NCBI GenBank assembly: GCA_052267165.1
Contig: JBKQHO010000022.1
Coordinates: 186,001-250,000 of the forward strand
Origin: CAWICD01 sp052267165
GTDB taxonomy: Bacteria > Vulcanimicrobiota > Vulcanimicrobiia > Vulcanimicrobiales > Vulcanimicrobiaceae
Reading direction: 5' to 3'
DNA: 64,000 nt
This document shows, one piece after another, positions 1 through 7,534 of this stretch. The notes under the pieces were generated by a model. The model did no database searches and was not told the origin of the DNA. It saw only the letters and a list, made by a program, of their open reading frames with translations. How positions within the stretch are numbered: position 1 is the first letter of the stretch; every line of letters begins with the position of its first letter. The position numbers and the translations under genes are program-made.

Positions 1-476
1 ACGGCGATCCGCTCGATCGCAACACCGACATCGGCGCGATCGGCTCGCGCGAACGGCGCGACGCGCTGGCCGACGTCGTGCGCAGCGGCGTTGAAGAGGG
101 CGCTACGCTCGTCCAAGCGGCCTGCAGTTTCCCCGAAAGCGGCTTCTGGTTTCCCGCGACCTTCTTCACCAACGTCCAGCCGACGCATCGGGTCGCGCGC
201 GAACCGGTCTTCGGACCGCTGCTCGGCATCATGACGTTCCGCACGCCCGACGAAGCGATCGAGCGAGCCGACAACATCCCCTACGGTCTTTCGGCCGGGG
301 TTTGGACGTCGAGCGGCGCGCTCGCTCTCTACACGGCCGGGCGGCTCAACGTTGGAACCGTTTGGTGCAACGCGTTCAACCAGTTCGATCCGAGCGTGCC
401 ATTCGGCGGCCTCAAAGAATCGGGCTCCGGCCGCGACGGTGGCTTGGCAGGCTTGCGCGAGTACCTGACGACCTAG
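1..476 (+). CDS. Aldehyde dehydrogenase family protein, C-terminal part (5' end outside window)
   Basis: This is the C-terminal third of an NAD(P)-dependent aldehyde dehydrogenase; the reading frame is open from base 3 and the start lies upstream of the window. The family signature EPVFGPLL is present at about nt 199, carrying the conserved Glu-x-Phe-Gly-Pro. It is followed by IPYGLSAGVWT and the C-terminal PFGGLKESGSGRDGG motif. The catalytic Cys and the Rossmann half lie upstream and cannot be seen. The substrate cannot be told from this part. The next gene (egtB) starts about 70 bases later with its own ribosome binding site, so an operon is possible but not shown. Confidence 0.9.
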   Translation, partial: GDPLDRNTDIGAIGSRERRDALADVVRSGVEEGATLVQAACSFPESGFWFPATFFTNVQPTHRVAREPVFGPLLGIMTFRTPDEAIERADNIPYGLSAGVWTSSGALALYTAGRLNVGTVWCNAFNQFDPSVPFGGLKESGSGRDGGLAGLREYLTT

Positions 477-546
477 CTCTCTCGTCAGCCCGGCCACTGC
501 GCCGCTTGCATCGTCGGCGTAGAATGCGGGTAAGGAGAGCTCGACC

Positions 547-1830
547 ATGCTCGTTTCATCGCTTCCCGCCAGCCGGCTCGACCGTGACGAGCTGCGCCGG
601 CGTTACCTCGCCAACCGCAGCCGCACCGCGGAGCTCTTCGCCTTGATCGATCCCGAGGCGTTCTACGACCGTCCGATCGCGCTGCGCCATCCGATCGTGT
701 TCTACGAGGGCCACTTGCCCGCGTTCAGCTTCAACAAGCTGATCCGCGAAGCGCTCGGCGGCCCATCGATCGATCCCAATTTCGAGCGTCTCTTCGAACG
801 CGGCATCGACCCCTCCAACCTCGGCGACGCAGCTCGGCACGAGCGCGACTCGTGGCCTTCGCGCGACGAAGTCGAGGGATTCGCGCGGGCCTGCGACGCC
901 GCCGTCCTCGACGCGTTCGCGCATGCCGACCTCACCGACGCCGCCGCTTCGCCGCTGCGCGAGCGCGGGCACGTCGCCTATACGATTCTCGAGCATGAGG
1001 AGATGCACCACGAGACGCTGCTCTACATGCTCCACCGTTTGCCGCTGGGACGCAAAGACGTCGCCGGGCGCGGCGGCGCGTTCTTCGAAGGCGAGCCTGC
1101 CGCGCGTGGACGCGCGTCGATCCCCGCGGGGACGGCGATGCTCGGTGCGCTGCGCGACGAACTGGAATTCGGCTGGGACAACGAGTTCGAGCGAACCGAA
1201 GTCCACGTGCCCGCGTTCACGCTCGACCTCAACGACGTGACCAACGGCGAGTGGCTCGCCTTCCTGCGCCAAGGCGGCCCGCTCCCGCCCTTCTGGCTCG
1301 AGCGCGAGGGCGCATACCGGCTGCTTGGGATGTTCGAGGAGATGCCGCTGCCGCTCTCGTGGCCCGTCTACGTCACGCAGGCGCAAGCGCGCGCCTACGC
1401 CGCCTGGAAAGGCGCGCGTCTTCCGAGCGAGGCCGAGTACCATCGGGCCGCGTTCGGGACGCCGCGGGGCGGCGAGCGCGCTTTCCCGTGGGGCGACGAG
1501 CCGCCCAGCTCCCAGTTCGGAAACTTCGACTTCAAGCGCTTCGACCCCGAGCCCGCCGGCATCTCGCCGGCCGGCGCCAGTGCTTTCGGCGTGCTCGATC
1601 TGATCGGCAACGGCTGGGAGTGGACGTCGACCGAGTTCGGCCCGCTGCCCGGCTTCGAGCCGCTGCCGGCCTATCCGCAGTATTCCGCCGACTTCTTCGA
1701 CCACGCGCACAACGTCGTCAAGGGCGCATCGCCGGTCACCAACCGTAACCACGTTCGCCGCTCGTTTCGCAACTGGTACCGTCCCGAGTATCCGTACGTT
1801 TATGCGACCTTCCGGTGCGCCTACGACTGA
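547..1830 (+). CDS. egtB: Ergothioneine biosynthesis protein EgtB-like (iron-dependent sulfoxide synthase)
   Basis: EgtB-type enzymes are non-heme iron sulfoxide synthases that join a thiol (gamma-Glu-Cys or Cys) to hercynine in ergothioneine synthesis. The 427-aa product has an N-terminal DinB-like helical domain with the three likely iron ligands: His56 in YEGHLPAF, and His150 and His154 in HEEMHHE. It also has a C-terminal FGE-sulfatase/lectin-like domain from about residue 200 to the end, with NDVTNGEWLAF and GNGWEWTSTEF. The length fits the family. The start ATG follows TAAGGAG by 8 bases. No egtD methyltransferase is seen in the window, so the pathway partner is elsewhere, or the protein could be a related family member such as a selenoneine or ovothiol-type synthase. 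Confidence 0.82.
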   Translation: MLVSSLPASRLDRDELRRRYLANRSRTAELFALIDPEAFYDRPIALRHPIVFYEGHLPAFSFNKLIREALGGPSIDPNFERLFERGIDPSNLGDAARHERDSWPSRDEVEGFARACDAAVLDAFAHADLTDAAASPLRERGHVAYTILEHEEMHHETLLYMLHRLPLGRKDVAGRGGAFFEGEPAARGRASIPAGTAMLGALRDELEFGWDNEFERTEVHVPAFTLDLNDVTNGEWLAFLRQGGPLPPFWLEREGAYRLLGMFEEMPLPLSWPVYVTQAQARAYAAWKGARLPSEAEYHRAAFGTPRGGERAFPWGDEPPSSQFGNFDFKRFDPEPAGISPAGASAFGVLDLIGNGWEWTSTEFGPLPGFEPLPAYPQYSADFFDHAHNVVKGASPVTNRNHVRRSFRNWYRPEYPYVYATFRCAYD

Positions 1831-2017
1831 ATGCCGGCGTGCGCCCGATGCGCTCGGCGTGTTGCCGCAGACCAACGCCAACTTCCACATCATCTTGACC
1901 ACGGCGATACACGACCTCGAGTCGGCCTACTCGTTGTAGCGTCCGCTTCAGAGACGCGTCGGATGCTTCGGGGCCGGCCGGTCCTTCTACGGCGAGCCGG
2001 TGGAACGGGGCGGTTAG
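1802..2017 (+). pseudogene. Possible decayed coding remnant after egtB (unrecognised)
   Basis: In frame 2 there is a protein-like stretch ending LPQTNANFHIILTTAIHDLE followed by SAYSL and a TAG at 1937. The same frame reads on as GCFGAGRSFYGEPVERGG to a TAG at 2015. The codons of the first part (acc aac gcc aac ttc cac atc atc) have the strong G/C third-position bias of real genes here. An ATG at 1802 lies inside the end of egtB, so the true 5' end is unknown or lost. The segment fills the gap between egtB and the end of icd. I do not recognise the family; it could also be chance. Confidence 0.25.
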
Positions 2018-3279
2018 CGCACGGCCGTTGAGGCGAGCGCCCAGGCCATGCGGTGCTCGAGCTCGTCGTCGAGCGCGGCCAGAAACGCTTCGGTCGTCAG
2101 CCATTGCTGTTCGGGGCCGACGAGCAGGGCGAGGTCCTTCGTCATCTTGCCGCGTTCGACGGTGTCGATGCAGACGCGTTCGAGGGTTTCGGCGAAGCGG
2201 ACGAGCTCCGGCGTGCCGTCGAGCTTGCCGCGATGCGCAAGACCGCGCGTCCAGGCGAAGATCGAGGCGATCGGGTTGGTCGAGGTCGGCTTGCCCTGCT
2301 GGTGCATGCGGTAGTGACGGGTGACGGTGCCGTGCGCGGCTTCGGCTTCGATGGTCTTGCCGTCGGGCGACATGAGGACCGACGTCATGAGGCCGAGCGA
2401 GCCGTAGCCCTGGGCGACGGTGTCGGACTGGACGTCGCCGTCGTAGTTCTTGCAAGCCCAGATGTACTTGCCCGACCACTTCAAGCACGAGGCGACCATG
2501 TCGTCGATGAGCCGGTGCTCGTAGGAGATCCCCAGCGCCTCGAAGCGCTTGCGGAACTCCGCGTCGTAGATCTGGGCGAAGATCTGCATGAAGCGGCCGT
2601 CGTAGGTCTTGAGGATCGTGTTCTTGGTCGAGAGATAGACCGGCCATTTTCGCTGCAGCCCGTAGTTGAAACAGGCGCGCGCGAAGCCCGCGATCGACTC
2701 GTCGACGTTGTACATCGCCATCACGACGCCGGGGCGCTGGAAGGTGAAGACCTCGCGTTCGACCGCCTGGCCGCCGTCGTCGGGCGTGAACCGCAACGTC
2801 ACCTTGCCGCCGGACGGGATGCTCATCTCGGTCGCGCGGTACTGGTCGCCGAACGCGTGACGCCCGATCACGATCGGGTCGGTCCAGCCCGGAACCAGGC
2901 GCGGAACGTTGCGGCAGATGATCGGCTCGCGGAAGACCGTTCCGTCGAGCTCGTTTCGAATCGTGCCGTTCGGCGAGCGCCACATCTTCTTGAGGTGGAA
3001 CTCTTCGACGCGTGCCTCGTCGGGCGTGATCGTCGCGCACTTGACGCCGACGCCGAACTCCCGAATCGCGCGCGCCGCTTCGAGCGTCACGCGGTCGTCG
3101 GTCGCGTCGCGATACTCGATGCCGAGGTCGTAATAGCGCAAGTCGATGTCGAGATACGGAAGGATCAGCCGCTCTCGGATCATCGCCCAGATGACGCGCG
3201 TCATTTCGTCGCCGTCCAATTCGACGACCGGATTGGCCACCTTGATCCTCTTCAGCGAGTTCAGCACGTCATGCATCAT
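2014..3279 (-). CDS. icd: NADP-dependent isocitrate dehydrogenase
   Basis: Oxidatively decarboxylates isocitrate to 2-oxoglutarate with NADP in the TCA cycle (cytoplasm). The 421-aa product is of the type found in eukaryotic IDH1/IDH2 and many bacteria (homodimeric type II), not the E. coli type. Visible signatures are VVELDGDEMTRVIW at the N-terminus, the substrate loop SPNGTIRNELDGTVFREPI, the Arg-rich region GRHAFGDQYRATE, and HGTVTRHYRMHQQGKPTSTN, which contributes to NADP binding. The length is normal. Two adjacent ATGs occur at the start and the longer form is given. The gene is divergent from the B12-binding protein gene, and the short gap must hold both promoters. Confidence 0.95.
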   Translation of the reverse strand: MMHDVLNSLKRIKVANPVVELDGDEMTRVIWAMIRERLILPYLDIDLRYYDLGIEYRDATDDRVTLEAARAIREFGVGVKCATITPDEARVEEFHLKKMWRSPNGTIRNELDGTVFREPIICRNVPRLVPGWTDPIVIGRHAFGDQYRATEMSIPSGGKVTLRFTPDDGGQAVEREVFTFQRPGVVMAMYNVDESIAGFARACFNYGLQRKWPVYLSTKNTILKTYDGRFMQIFAQIYDAEFRKRFEALGISYEHRLIDDMVASCLKWSGKYIWACKNYDGDVQSDTVAQGYGSLGLMTSVLMSPDGKTIEAEAAHGTVTRHYRMHQQGKPTSTNPIASIFAWTRGLAHRGKLDGTPELVRFAETLERVCIDTVERGKMTKDLALLVGPEQQWLTTEAFLAALDDELEHRMAWALASTAVR

Positions 3280-3341
3280 ACGCCGCTGAACTGCGTTTCC
3301 CGCTGCGGGTGAGGATTGGACCGGTCGTGAACGACAGATGG

Positions 3342-4271
3342 ATGGGTCCTTGCGAACGGATCGTCAGCCTTTTACCGAGTGCGACGGAAATCGTGTATGC
3401 GCTCGGCTTGGGCGAACGCCTCGTCGGCGTGACCCACGAGTGCGACTTTCCGCCGGCCGCGCGCGACAAGCCGCGCCTCACGGCGAGCGCGTTGCCGCCG
3501 TCGGTAAGTTCGGCTGAGATCGACCGCCACGTCCGCAAGAGCGTGCACGAAGGCTCCAGCCTCTACTCGCTCGACTCCGAGATGCTCGAACGCCTCGCGC
3601 CGGATCTGATCGTGACCCAGGAGCTCTGCGCGGTCTGCGCCGTCTCGTACCAGATCGTCGCTCGGGCTGCGCGCCGTCTGCGCGGAGACCCGCGCATCGT
3701 GTCGCTCGAACCCTCGAGCCTCGAGGACGTGTTCGCGAATGTGGCCTTCGTCGGCGAACTGACCGGGTGCGCCCAAGGCGCGCAAGCGGTGGTCGCGAGC
3801 CTGCGCGGTCGCGCCGCGGCGCTTGCGCGGCACGTCGCCGGACGCCCCCCCCGCCCGCGCGCGCTCGTGCTCGAATGGACGGACCCGCCGATGAGCGGCG
3901 GCCACTGGACCCCAGGCCTCGTTGAGCTCGCGGGCGGCGAGCCGCTGCTGGCGAACCCGGGCGCGAACTCACGGGTGATCGAGTGGAGCGCTATCGCGCA
4001 GGCGGATCCCGACATCGTGCTCGTGGCGCCGTGTGGGTACGACCTCGCAGCCGCGCTGGCCGCCGCCGAGGAGCTCGACAAGCTCGCGCTTTGGCGCGAG
4101 CTCCGCGCCGTGCGCGAGGGTCGAGCCTGGGCGCTGGACGGGAACGCCTACGTCAACCGGCCCGGCCCGCGTCTCGTCGATTCTGCCGAGCTGTTCGCCA
4201 GCGCCCTGTTCGACGCGCCGTACGGCGCGGCAGTCAGCGACCCGCAGGCGATGGCCCGGCTCAGATCGTGA
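3342..4271 (+). CDS. Cobalamin/iron-complex binding protein, BtuF-like (TroA fold, no signal peptide)
   Basis: Belongs to the helical-backbone substrate-binding family (BtuF/FepB) of vitamin B12 and iron-chelate ABC importers. The opening IVSLLPSATEIVYALGLG and GVTHECDFPP are typical of the cobalamin-binding branch, followed by PDLIVTQELCAVCAVS and WTDPPMSGGHWTPGLVELAGG. No signal peptide or lipobox is visible, as in many homologues of this cytoplasmic-looking branch, so a transport role is uncertain. I chose the ATG at 3342 because the family starts just before RIVSLLPS; a GTG at 3309 would add 11 residues. No permease or ATPase gene is nearby. B12 is relevant here because nrdJ in this window needs it. 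The 3' end overlaps ppa by 11 bases, tail to tail. Confidence 0.8.
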   Translation: MGPCERIVSLLPSATEIVYALGLGERLVGVTHECDFPPAARDKPRLTASALPPSVSSAEIDRHVRKSVHEGSSLYSLDSEMLERLAPDLIVTQELCAVCAVSYQIVARAARRLRGDPRIVSLEPSSLEDVFANVAFVGELTGCAQGAQAVVASLRGRAAALARHVAGRPPRPRALVLEWTDPPMSGGHWTPGLVELAGGEPLLANPGANSRVIEWSAIAQADPDIVLVAPCGYDLAAALAAAEELDKLALWRELRAVREGRAWALDGNAYVNRPGPRLVDSAELFASALFDAPYGAAVSDPQAMARLRS

Positions 4272-4836
4272 TGTCGGCGATCTCGGGCGCCGCTTCGTTC
4301 TCGTGCTCGAGAAAGCGGTCGCGCGACTCGATGATCGAGCGCCGCGCGGCGGCGCCGTCGCGCCAGCCTTCGGTCGCGGTGTCCTTGCCCTCGAGCGTCT
4401 TGTAGGTCTCGAAAAAGTGCGAGATCGTGCGCAGCGTGTGCGGAAAGATCTGCGTGTGGCTGAAGATGTCGTGATAGGCCGGCTCTCCGACCGGCACGGC
4501 TAAGATCTTGTCGTCGGGCTGACCGTTGTCGAACATCTTGAGCAGGCCGATGGGGCGCGCGACCACGAGGCAGCCGGGGAAGGTCGGCTGCACGACCATG
4601 ATCAGCACGTCGAGCGGGTCGCCGTCTTCGGCGAGCGTCTGCGGCGCGAAGCCGTAGTCGCCAGGATAGTAGATCGCGGAGTGCAAGGTGCGGTCGAGCC
4701 GGAAGATGTCGAGCTTCTTGTCGTACTCGTACTTGTTGCGCGAGCCTTGCGGGATCTCGACGACGACGTTGATCTCCTCGGGAACGTTGTCACCGAGGGG
4801 CAGGCGCAGATAGCTGCGAGCTTCGATTTTAGCCAC
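4261..4836 (-). CDS. ppa: Inorganic pyrophosphatase (family I)
   Basis: Hydrolyses pyrophosphate to phosphate and so pulls biosynthetic reactions forward; soluble, Mg-dependent. The 191-aa protein carries the family signature DGDPLDVLIM with the metal-binding aspartates, preceded by IYYPGDYGFAPQTLAEDGD, and the N-terminal EINVVVEIPQGSRNKYEYDK with active-site Lys/Arg residues. The length is slightly above the usual 170-180 aa because of an extended C-terminal tail. The start is GTG, inside the end of the upstream phosphatase gene (8-base overlap), so translation is probably coupled in a ferritin-like/phosphatase/ppa operon. Confidence 0.95.
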   Translation of the reverse strand: MAKIEARSYLRLPLGDNVPEEINVVVEIPQGSRNKYEYDKKLDIFRLDRTLHSAIYYPGDYGFAPQTLAEDGDPLDVLIMVVQPTFPGCLVVARPIGLLKMFDNGQPDDKILAVPVGEPAYHDIFSHTQIFPHTLRTISHFFETYKTLEGKDTATEGWRDGAAARRSIIESRDRFLEHENEAAPEIADITI

Positions 4837-5482
4837 GCCCGCCGTTTTGGGGCGCCGCGGACGCTGACCTGCCGGCCAAGGGATCTGCTTCGTTCGCGAC
4901 CGTTTGGTTGAGCGTCACGAGCGACGCGACGCGTCCGCGCAGCCGGATGCGCGTGAAGCTGGCCGGCTCGAAGCGCACGCCGAGCGCGGCGGCTTCTTCC
5001 TGACCGAGCAAGACGTGCAAGAGTGCGTGCAGCGGCCCGGCGTGCGTACCAACCAAGATCCGTCCGCCGGGATGGTCCGCCCCCAAGTCGCGCACGGCTG
5101 CACCCACCCGCGCGCAGAGCGAGTCGAACGACTCGCCGCCGGTCGGCGTAACGAAACGGCCGCCCTCGTTCGGGCGGCCGGCGGACTCGGGAAAGCGCGC
5201 GGCGATCTCGCTCCACGTCAGGCCCTCCCACGCGCCGAAGGCCATCTCGCGCCACCGCTGATCCAGCACGAGCTTCAGGTCGCGGCCAGCCAGCACCGCC
5301 TCGGCCGTCTCGCGCGCCCGTGCCAAGTCGCTCGAGACCGCGGCGTCGAACGACTCGCCGCGCAAAGCGACAGCGAGCGCGGCGGCCTGAGCTCGGCCGG
5401 TCCCGTCGAGCGGCACGTCCGTATGGCCTTGAAAGCGCGCCTCCGCGTTCCAGGCTGTCCGTCCGTGCCGTACGATGGTCAG
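4829..5482 (-). CDS. Histidine phosphatase superfamily protein (phosphoglycerate mutase-like), apparently non-canonical start
   Basis: A phosphohistidine-type phosphatase or mutase. The catalytic motif TIVRHGRTAWN lies at about nt 5479-5447 on this strand, and the second histidine motif ILVGTHAGPLHALLHVL is near the middle. GGESFDSLCARV and MAFGAWEGLTW are also typical. The only ATG/GTG/TTG start downstream of the preceding stop is a GTG at 5416, which lies after the RHG motif and would remove the catalytic histidine. I therefore place the start at a CTG (5482), 15 bases after the ferritin gene stop; ATC at 5476 is another option. Translation is presumably coupled to the upstream gene. Substrate unknown (cobalamin phosphatase-, GpmB- and PhoE-like proteins share this fold). 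Confidence 0.75.
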   Translation of the reverse strand: MTIVRHGRTAWNAEARFQGHTDVPLDGTGRAQAAALAVALRGESFDAAVSSDLARARETAEAVLAGRDLKLVLDQRWREMAFGAWEGLTWSEIAARFPESAGRPNEGGRFVTPTGGESFDSLCARVGAAVRDLGADHPGGRILVGTHAGPLHALLHVLLGQEEAAALGVRFEPASFTRIRLRGRVASLVTLNQTVANEADPLAGRSASAAPQNGGRG

Positions 5483-5496
5483 ATCGAGATCGACGT

Positions 5497-6066
5497 CTAG
5501 GAGTTCAGAAACGGCTTGCCCTCGCGCGCTACGAGCAGATCGTGCATGTCGTTGGCGTGTTCTTCCTCTTGCGCCAGAATGCCCTCGAGCATCACTCGGG
5601 TGGTCGGATCGTTCTCGCCGAAGAAGCGAACCAGCTCGCGATAGTGCTCGACCGCGATGCGTTCGGCGATCAGGTTCTCCTTGATCATGTCGATCAGCTT
5701 ATCGGCGCTGCCGTATTCGGAGGCCGAGCGCGTCTCCAGGCCTTGCGGGTTGAAATTGGGCGTGCCGCCGAGCTGGTTGATACGCTCGGCGATCTGCAAC
5801 ATGTGCGCCTGTTCCTCGGCCGCGTGTTGCTTGAACTCGTCTTTGACGGCTTCGCTGTCGATGCCGGTCGCGGCGACCGCGTGCATCGTGTAGCGCAGCA
5901 CACATACGATCTCCGTCGCCAAGACCGTCTGCAAGAGGTCGACGGTGTGCGACACGTCGCCGCCGTAATTGTCCGTGACGGCACCCTTCTCGAGCATCTT
6001 TCGCGCTCGGCTGCGCAGCTCCGTGATATCGCTGAGGAACGGTTGCGGAGTCGTCTTGGTGTTCAT
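5497..6066 (-). CDS. Ferritin-like domain protein (bacterioferritin/DPS-like)
   Basis: A four-helix-bundle ferritin-like protein, about 189 aa, probably storing iron or detoxifying iron and peroxide in the cytoplasm. Conserved carboxylate and histidine positions are seen in VLATEIVCVLRYTMHAVA, HAAEEQAHMLQIAERINQLGG, LIAERIAVEHYRELV and AQEEEHANDMHDLL, the pattern of a di-iron ferroxidase centre. I prefer the ATG at 6066 because AGGGGAAG sits 10 bases upstream; an in-frame start at 6087 would add 7 residues and overlap the DUF429 remnant. It is the first gene of a run with the histidine phosphatase and ppa. Confidence 0.85.
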   Translation of the reverse strand: MNTKTTPQPFLSDITELRSRARKMLEKGAVTDNYGGDVSHTVDLLQTVLATEIVCVLRYTMHAVAATGIDSEAVKDEFKQHAAEEQAHMLQIAERINQLGGTPNFNPQGLETRSASEYGSADKLIDMIKENLIAERIAVEHYRELVRFFGENDPTTRVMLEGILAQEEEHANDMHDLLVAREGKPFLNS

Positions 6067-6083
6067 GATATGAATGCTTCCCC

Positions 6084-6595
6084 TCATGGCAGAGCGAGAT
6101 AGGTAGCGGGTCGGTCCGGTACAACGATATACCCCTGCGACAGATTCCCGAACACGCGAGCGTGGGGTCGCTCGACGCCCCAGCGCCAGAGAAACGACGC
6201 GACGTACGCGCAGGTCAGTGCGTCGAGCTCGTCTTCGCGCGCTTTGCTTTATAGACGCGGGCGCGCGCCGTTACGTGTTCCGGCACGCTGTCAGCGAGCA
6301 CCAGCGGCGGGTCGGCGGCTCGCAGCGAGGCGAGCGCGCGTTCGCACTCGCGCGCACCGCTTGGATTGCGCACGATCGTCGGCATGTCGATGCCGATGAC
6401 CGTCGTAGCGGCAAGATGCTCGCGCACCCAGGCGACGCTCGCATCGTCGTCGTGAATATCCGCGCGCAAGGCAACAACGCGGCCCAGCTCGTCGAGCGCC
6501 GCCAAGCCCGAGGGGTTCCGACTCGACCAGGCGAGGTCGAGAGCGAGAAACCGCCTCGACTCACATGCGGGCGGCGAACTCGACCTTTCCGCCAC
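6084..6595 (-). pseudogene. DUF429 family protein, frameshifted
   Basis: DUF429 proteins are predicted RNase H-like nucleases of unknown role. The N-terminal part FLALDLAWSSRNPSGLAAL and GIDMPTIVRNPSGAREC reads in one frame to a TGA at 6215. The characteristic C-terminal part EDELDALTCAYVASFLWRWG, then GNLSQGYIVVP, reads in another frame to a TGA at 6084. The break is at about 6235, next to AAAGCAAAGCGCGCG, and one inserted or two deleted bases explain it. The joined product would be about 170 aa, somewhat short, so some middle sequence may also be lost. The start overlaps the end of the DUF1445 gene. A sequencing error or programmed shift cannot be excluded. Confidence 0.75.
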
Positions 6596-7385
6596 GCGCG
6601 AGATCCTCGTGCCGCAGGTCGGTGATGAAGAGCCGTCCGGGCTCGTGCGTGATGACGAACGGCAGACGGCTCTCGACGACGACGCGATGCGCCGTCACCG
6701 CGCTCGCCCAGAAGACGGGGACTTCGCCGGTTTCGAACGGTACGGCATCGCCTTCGTTCGGCGTGGCGAGATTCCAAATGCCGATGCCGCGCGGGTCGCC
6801 GACCCAGAACGGTTCGCCGTGCGCCTCGGTATACGGGCGGGTGATCGCGCGCACGCGTTCGATTTCGGAGCGCTGGTACGGGCGCATCGTCACCATCATG
6901 TGTCCGCGCAACCGGCCGGCCGGCGCGAGCGGGATCGTCGTGCGGTAAATCGGGACGTTCGAGCCGATGTCTTGGTGACGCGCCTGGAGGCCGGCGCGCG
7001 CAAGCGCCTGCTCGAACGTGTACGACGAGCCGAGCAAGAACGCGACCAGGTCTTCGCGCCAGACGTCGACCGCGTCGTCGCGCTTTTCGGAAAGCGCGCC
7101 GTTGCGATAGACGCGATAGCCCGGCAAGTCGACGCGCAGGTCGCTGCCCTCGGCCAACCGTGAGATGACGCCGCCGGGCGGCGTGACGTCGAGCAGCGGG
7201 CACGCCACCGGGTTACGCGCGCAGAGCGCGCGGAGCTCGTCGGCGTATTCCGCCGGAACGGCGATCAGGTCGGCCTGGACGAAGTCCGGCGCGAGCAAGC
7301 CGGTCGCGCCGGTGTGTCGCTTGCTGCGGATCAGCGCACGCGCCTCGGCGGCACCGACTGGCTGAACGGTTTGGTCGGAGGACAC
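6561..7385 (-). CDS. DUF1445 family protein (putative hydro-lyase / D-glutamate cyclase-like)
   Basis: About 274 aa, the normal length of the YcsI/DUF1445 family, whose members are annotated as putative hydro-lyases and related to the mitochondrial D-glutamate cyclase domain. Recognisable parts are DFVQADLIAVPAEYADEL, CPLLDVTPPGG, FLLGSSYTFEQAL, RHQDIGSNVPIYRTTIPL and a C-terminal ITHEPGRLFITDLRHED. The start is taken as GTG 7385, just before SSDQTVQPVGAAEARALIR; a longer reading upstream runs through tandem repeat DNA and has no homologous character. The DUF429 remnant starts inside its 3' end. Confidence 0.85.
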   Translation of the reverse strand: MSSDQTVQPVGAAEARALIRSKRHTGATGLLAPDFVQADLIAVPAEYADELRALCARNPVACPLLDVTPPGGVISRLAEGSDLRVDLPGYRVYRNGALSEKRDDAVDVWREDLVAFLLGSSYTFEQALARAGLQARHQDIGSNVPIYRTTIPLAPAGRLRGHMMVTMRPYQRSEIERVRAITRPYTEAHGEPFWVGDPRGIGIWNLATPNEGDAVPFETGEVPVFWASAVTAHRVVVESRLPFVITHEPGRLFITDLRHEDLARGGKVEFAARM

Positions 7386-7454
7386 GCTCTCGACTTCCGC
7401 GCCGAACGGCCGGCGCCTGGCGCTTTGGCACGGAGCGGCATGCCTCATTGCAGC

Positions 7455-7524
7455 GGCGAGCGGAGCGCCGCGCACAACGGCGAGCGAGTGCCCCGCACAA
7501 GGGCGAGCGGAGCGCCCCGCCGTA
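7455..7524. repeat. Three tandem copies of a 23-24 bp GC-rich unit
   Basis: Units begin GGCGAGCGGAGCGCC at 7455, 7479 and 7502 and differ at a few positions. They sit in the 150-bp space between the divergent DUF1445 and truncated ALDH genes. Function unknown; they may simply be replication slippage. Confidence 0.7.
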
Positions 7525-7534
7525 GCGTGGCTGC

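Noticed and set aside
556..1902. Long open frame on the strand opposite egtB
   Set aside because: It has no family features and mirrors the G/C third-position bias of egtB; the same holds for long opposite frames across icd, nrdJ, nifJ-like, Nfn and ffh.
7455..7524. CRISPR array
   Set aside because: Units are adjacent without spacers, and no cas genes occur in the window.
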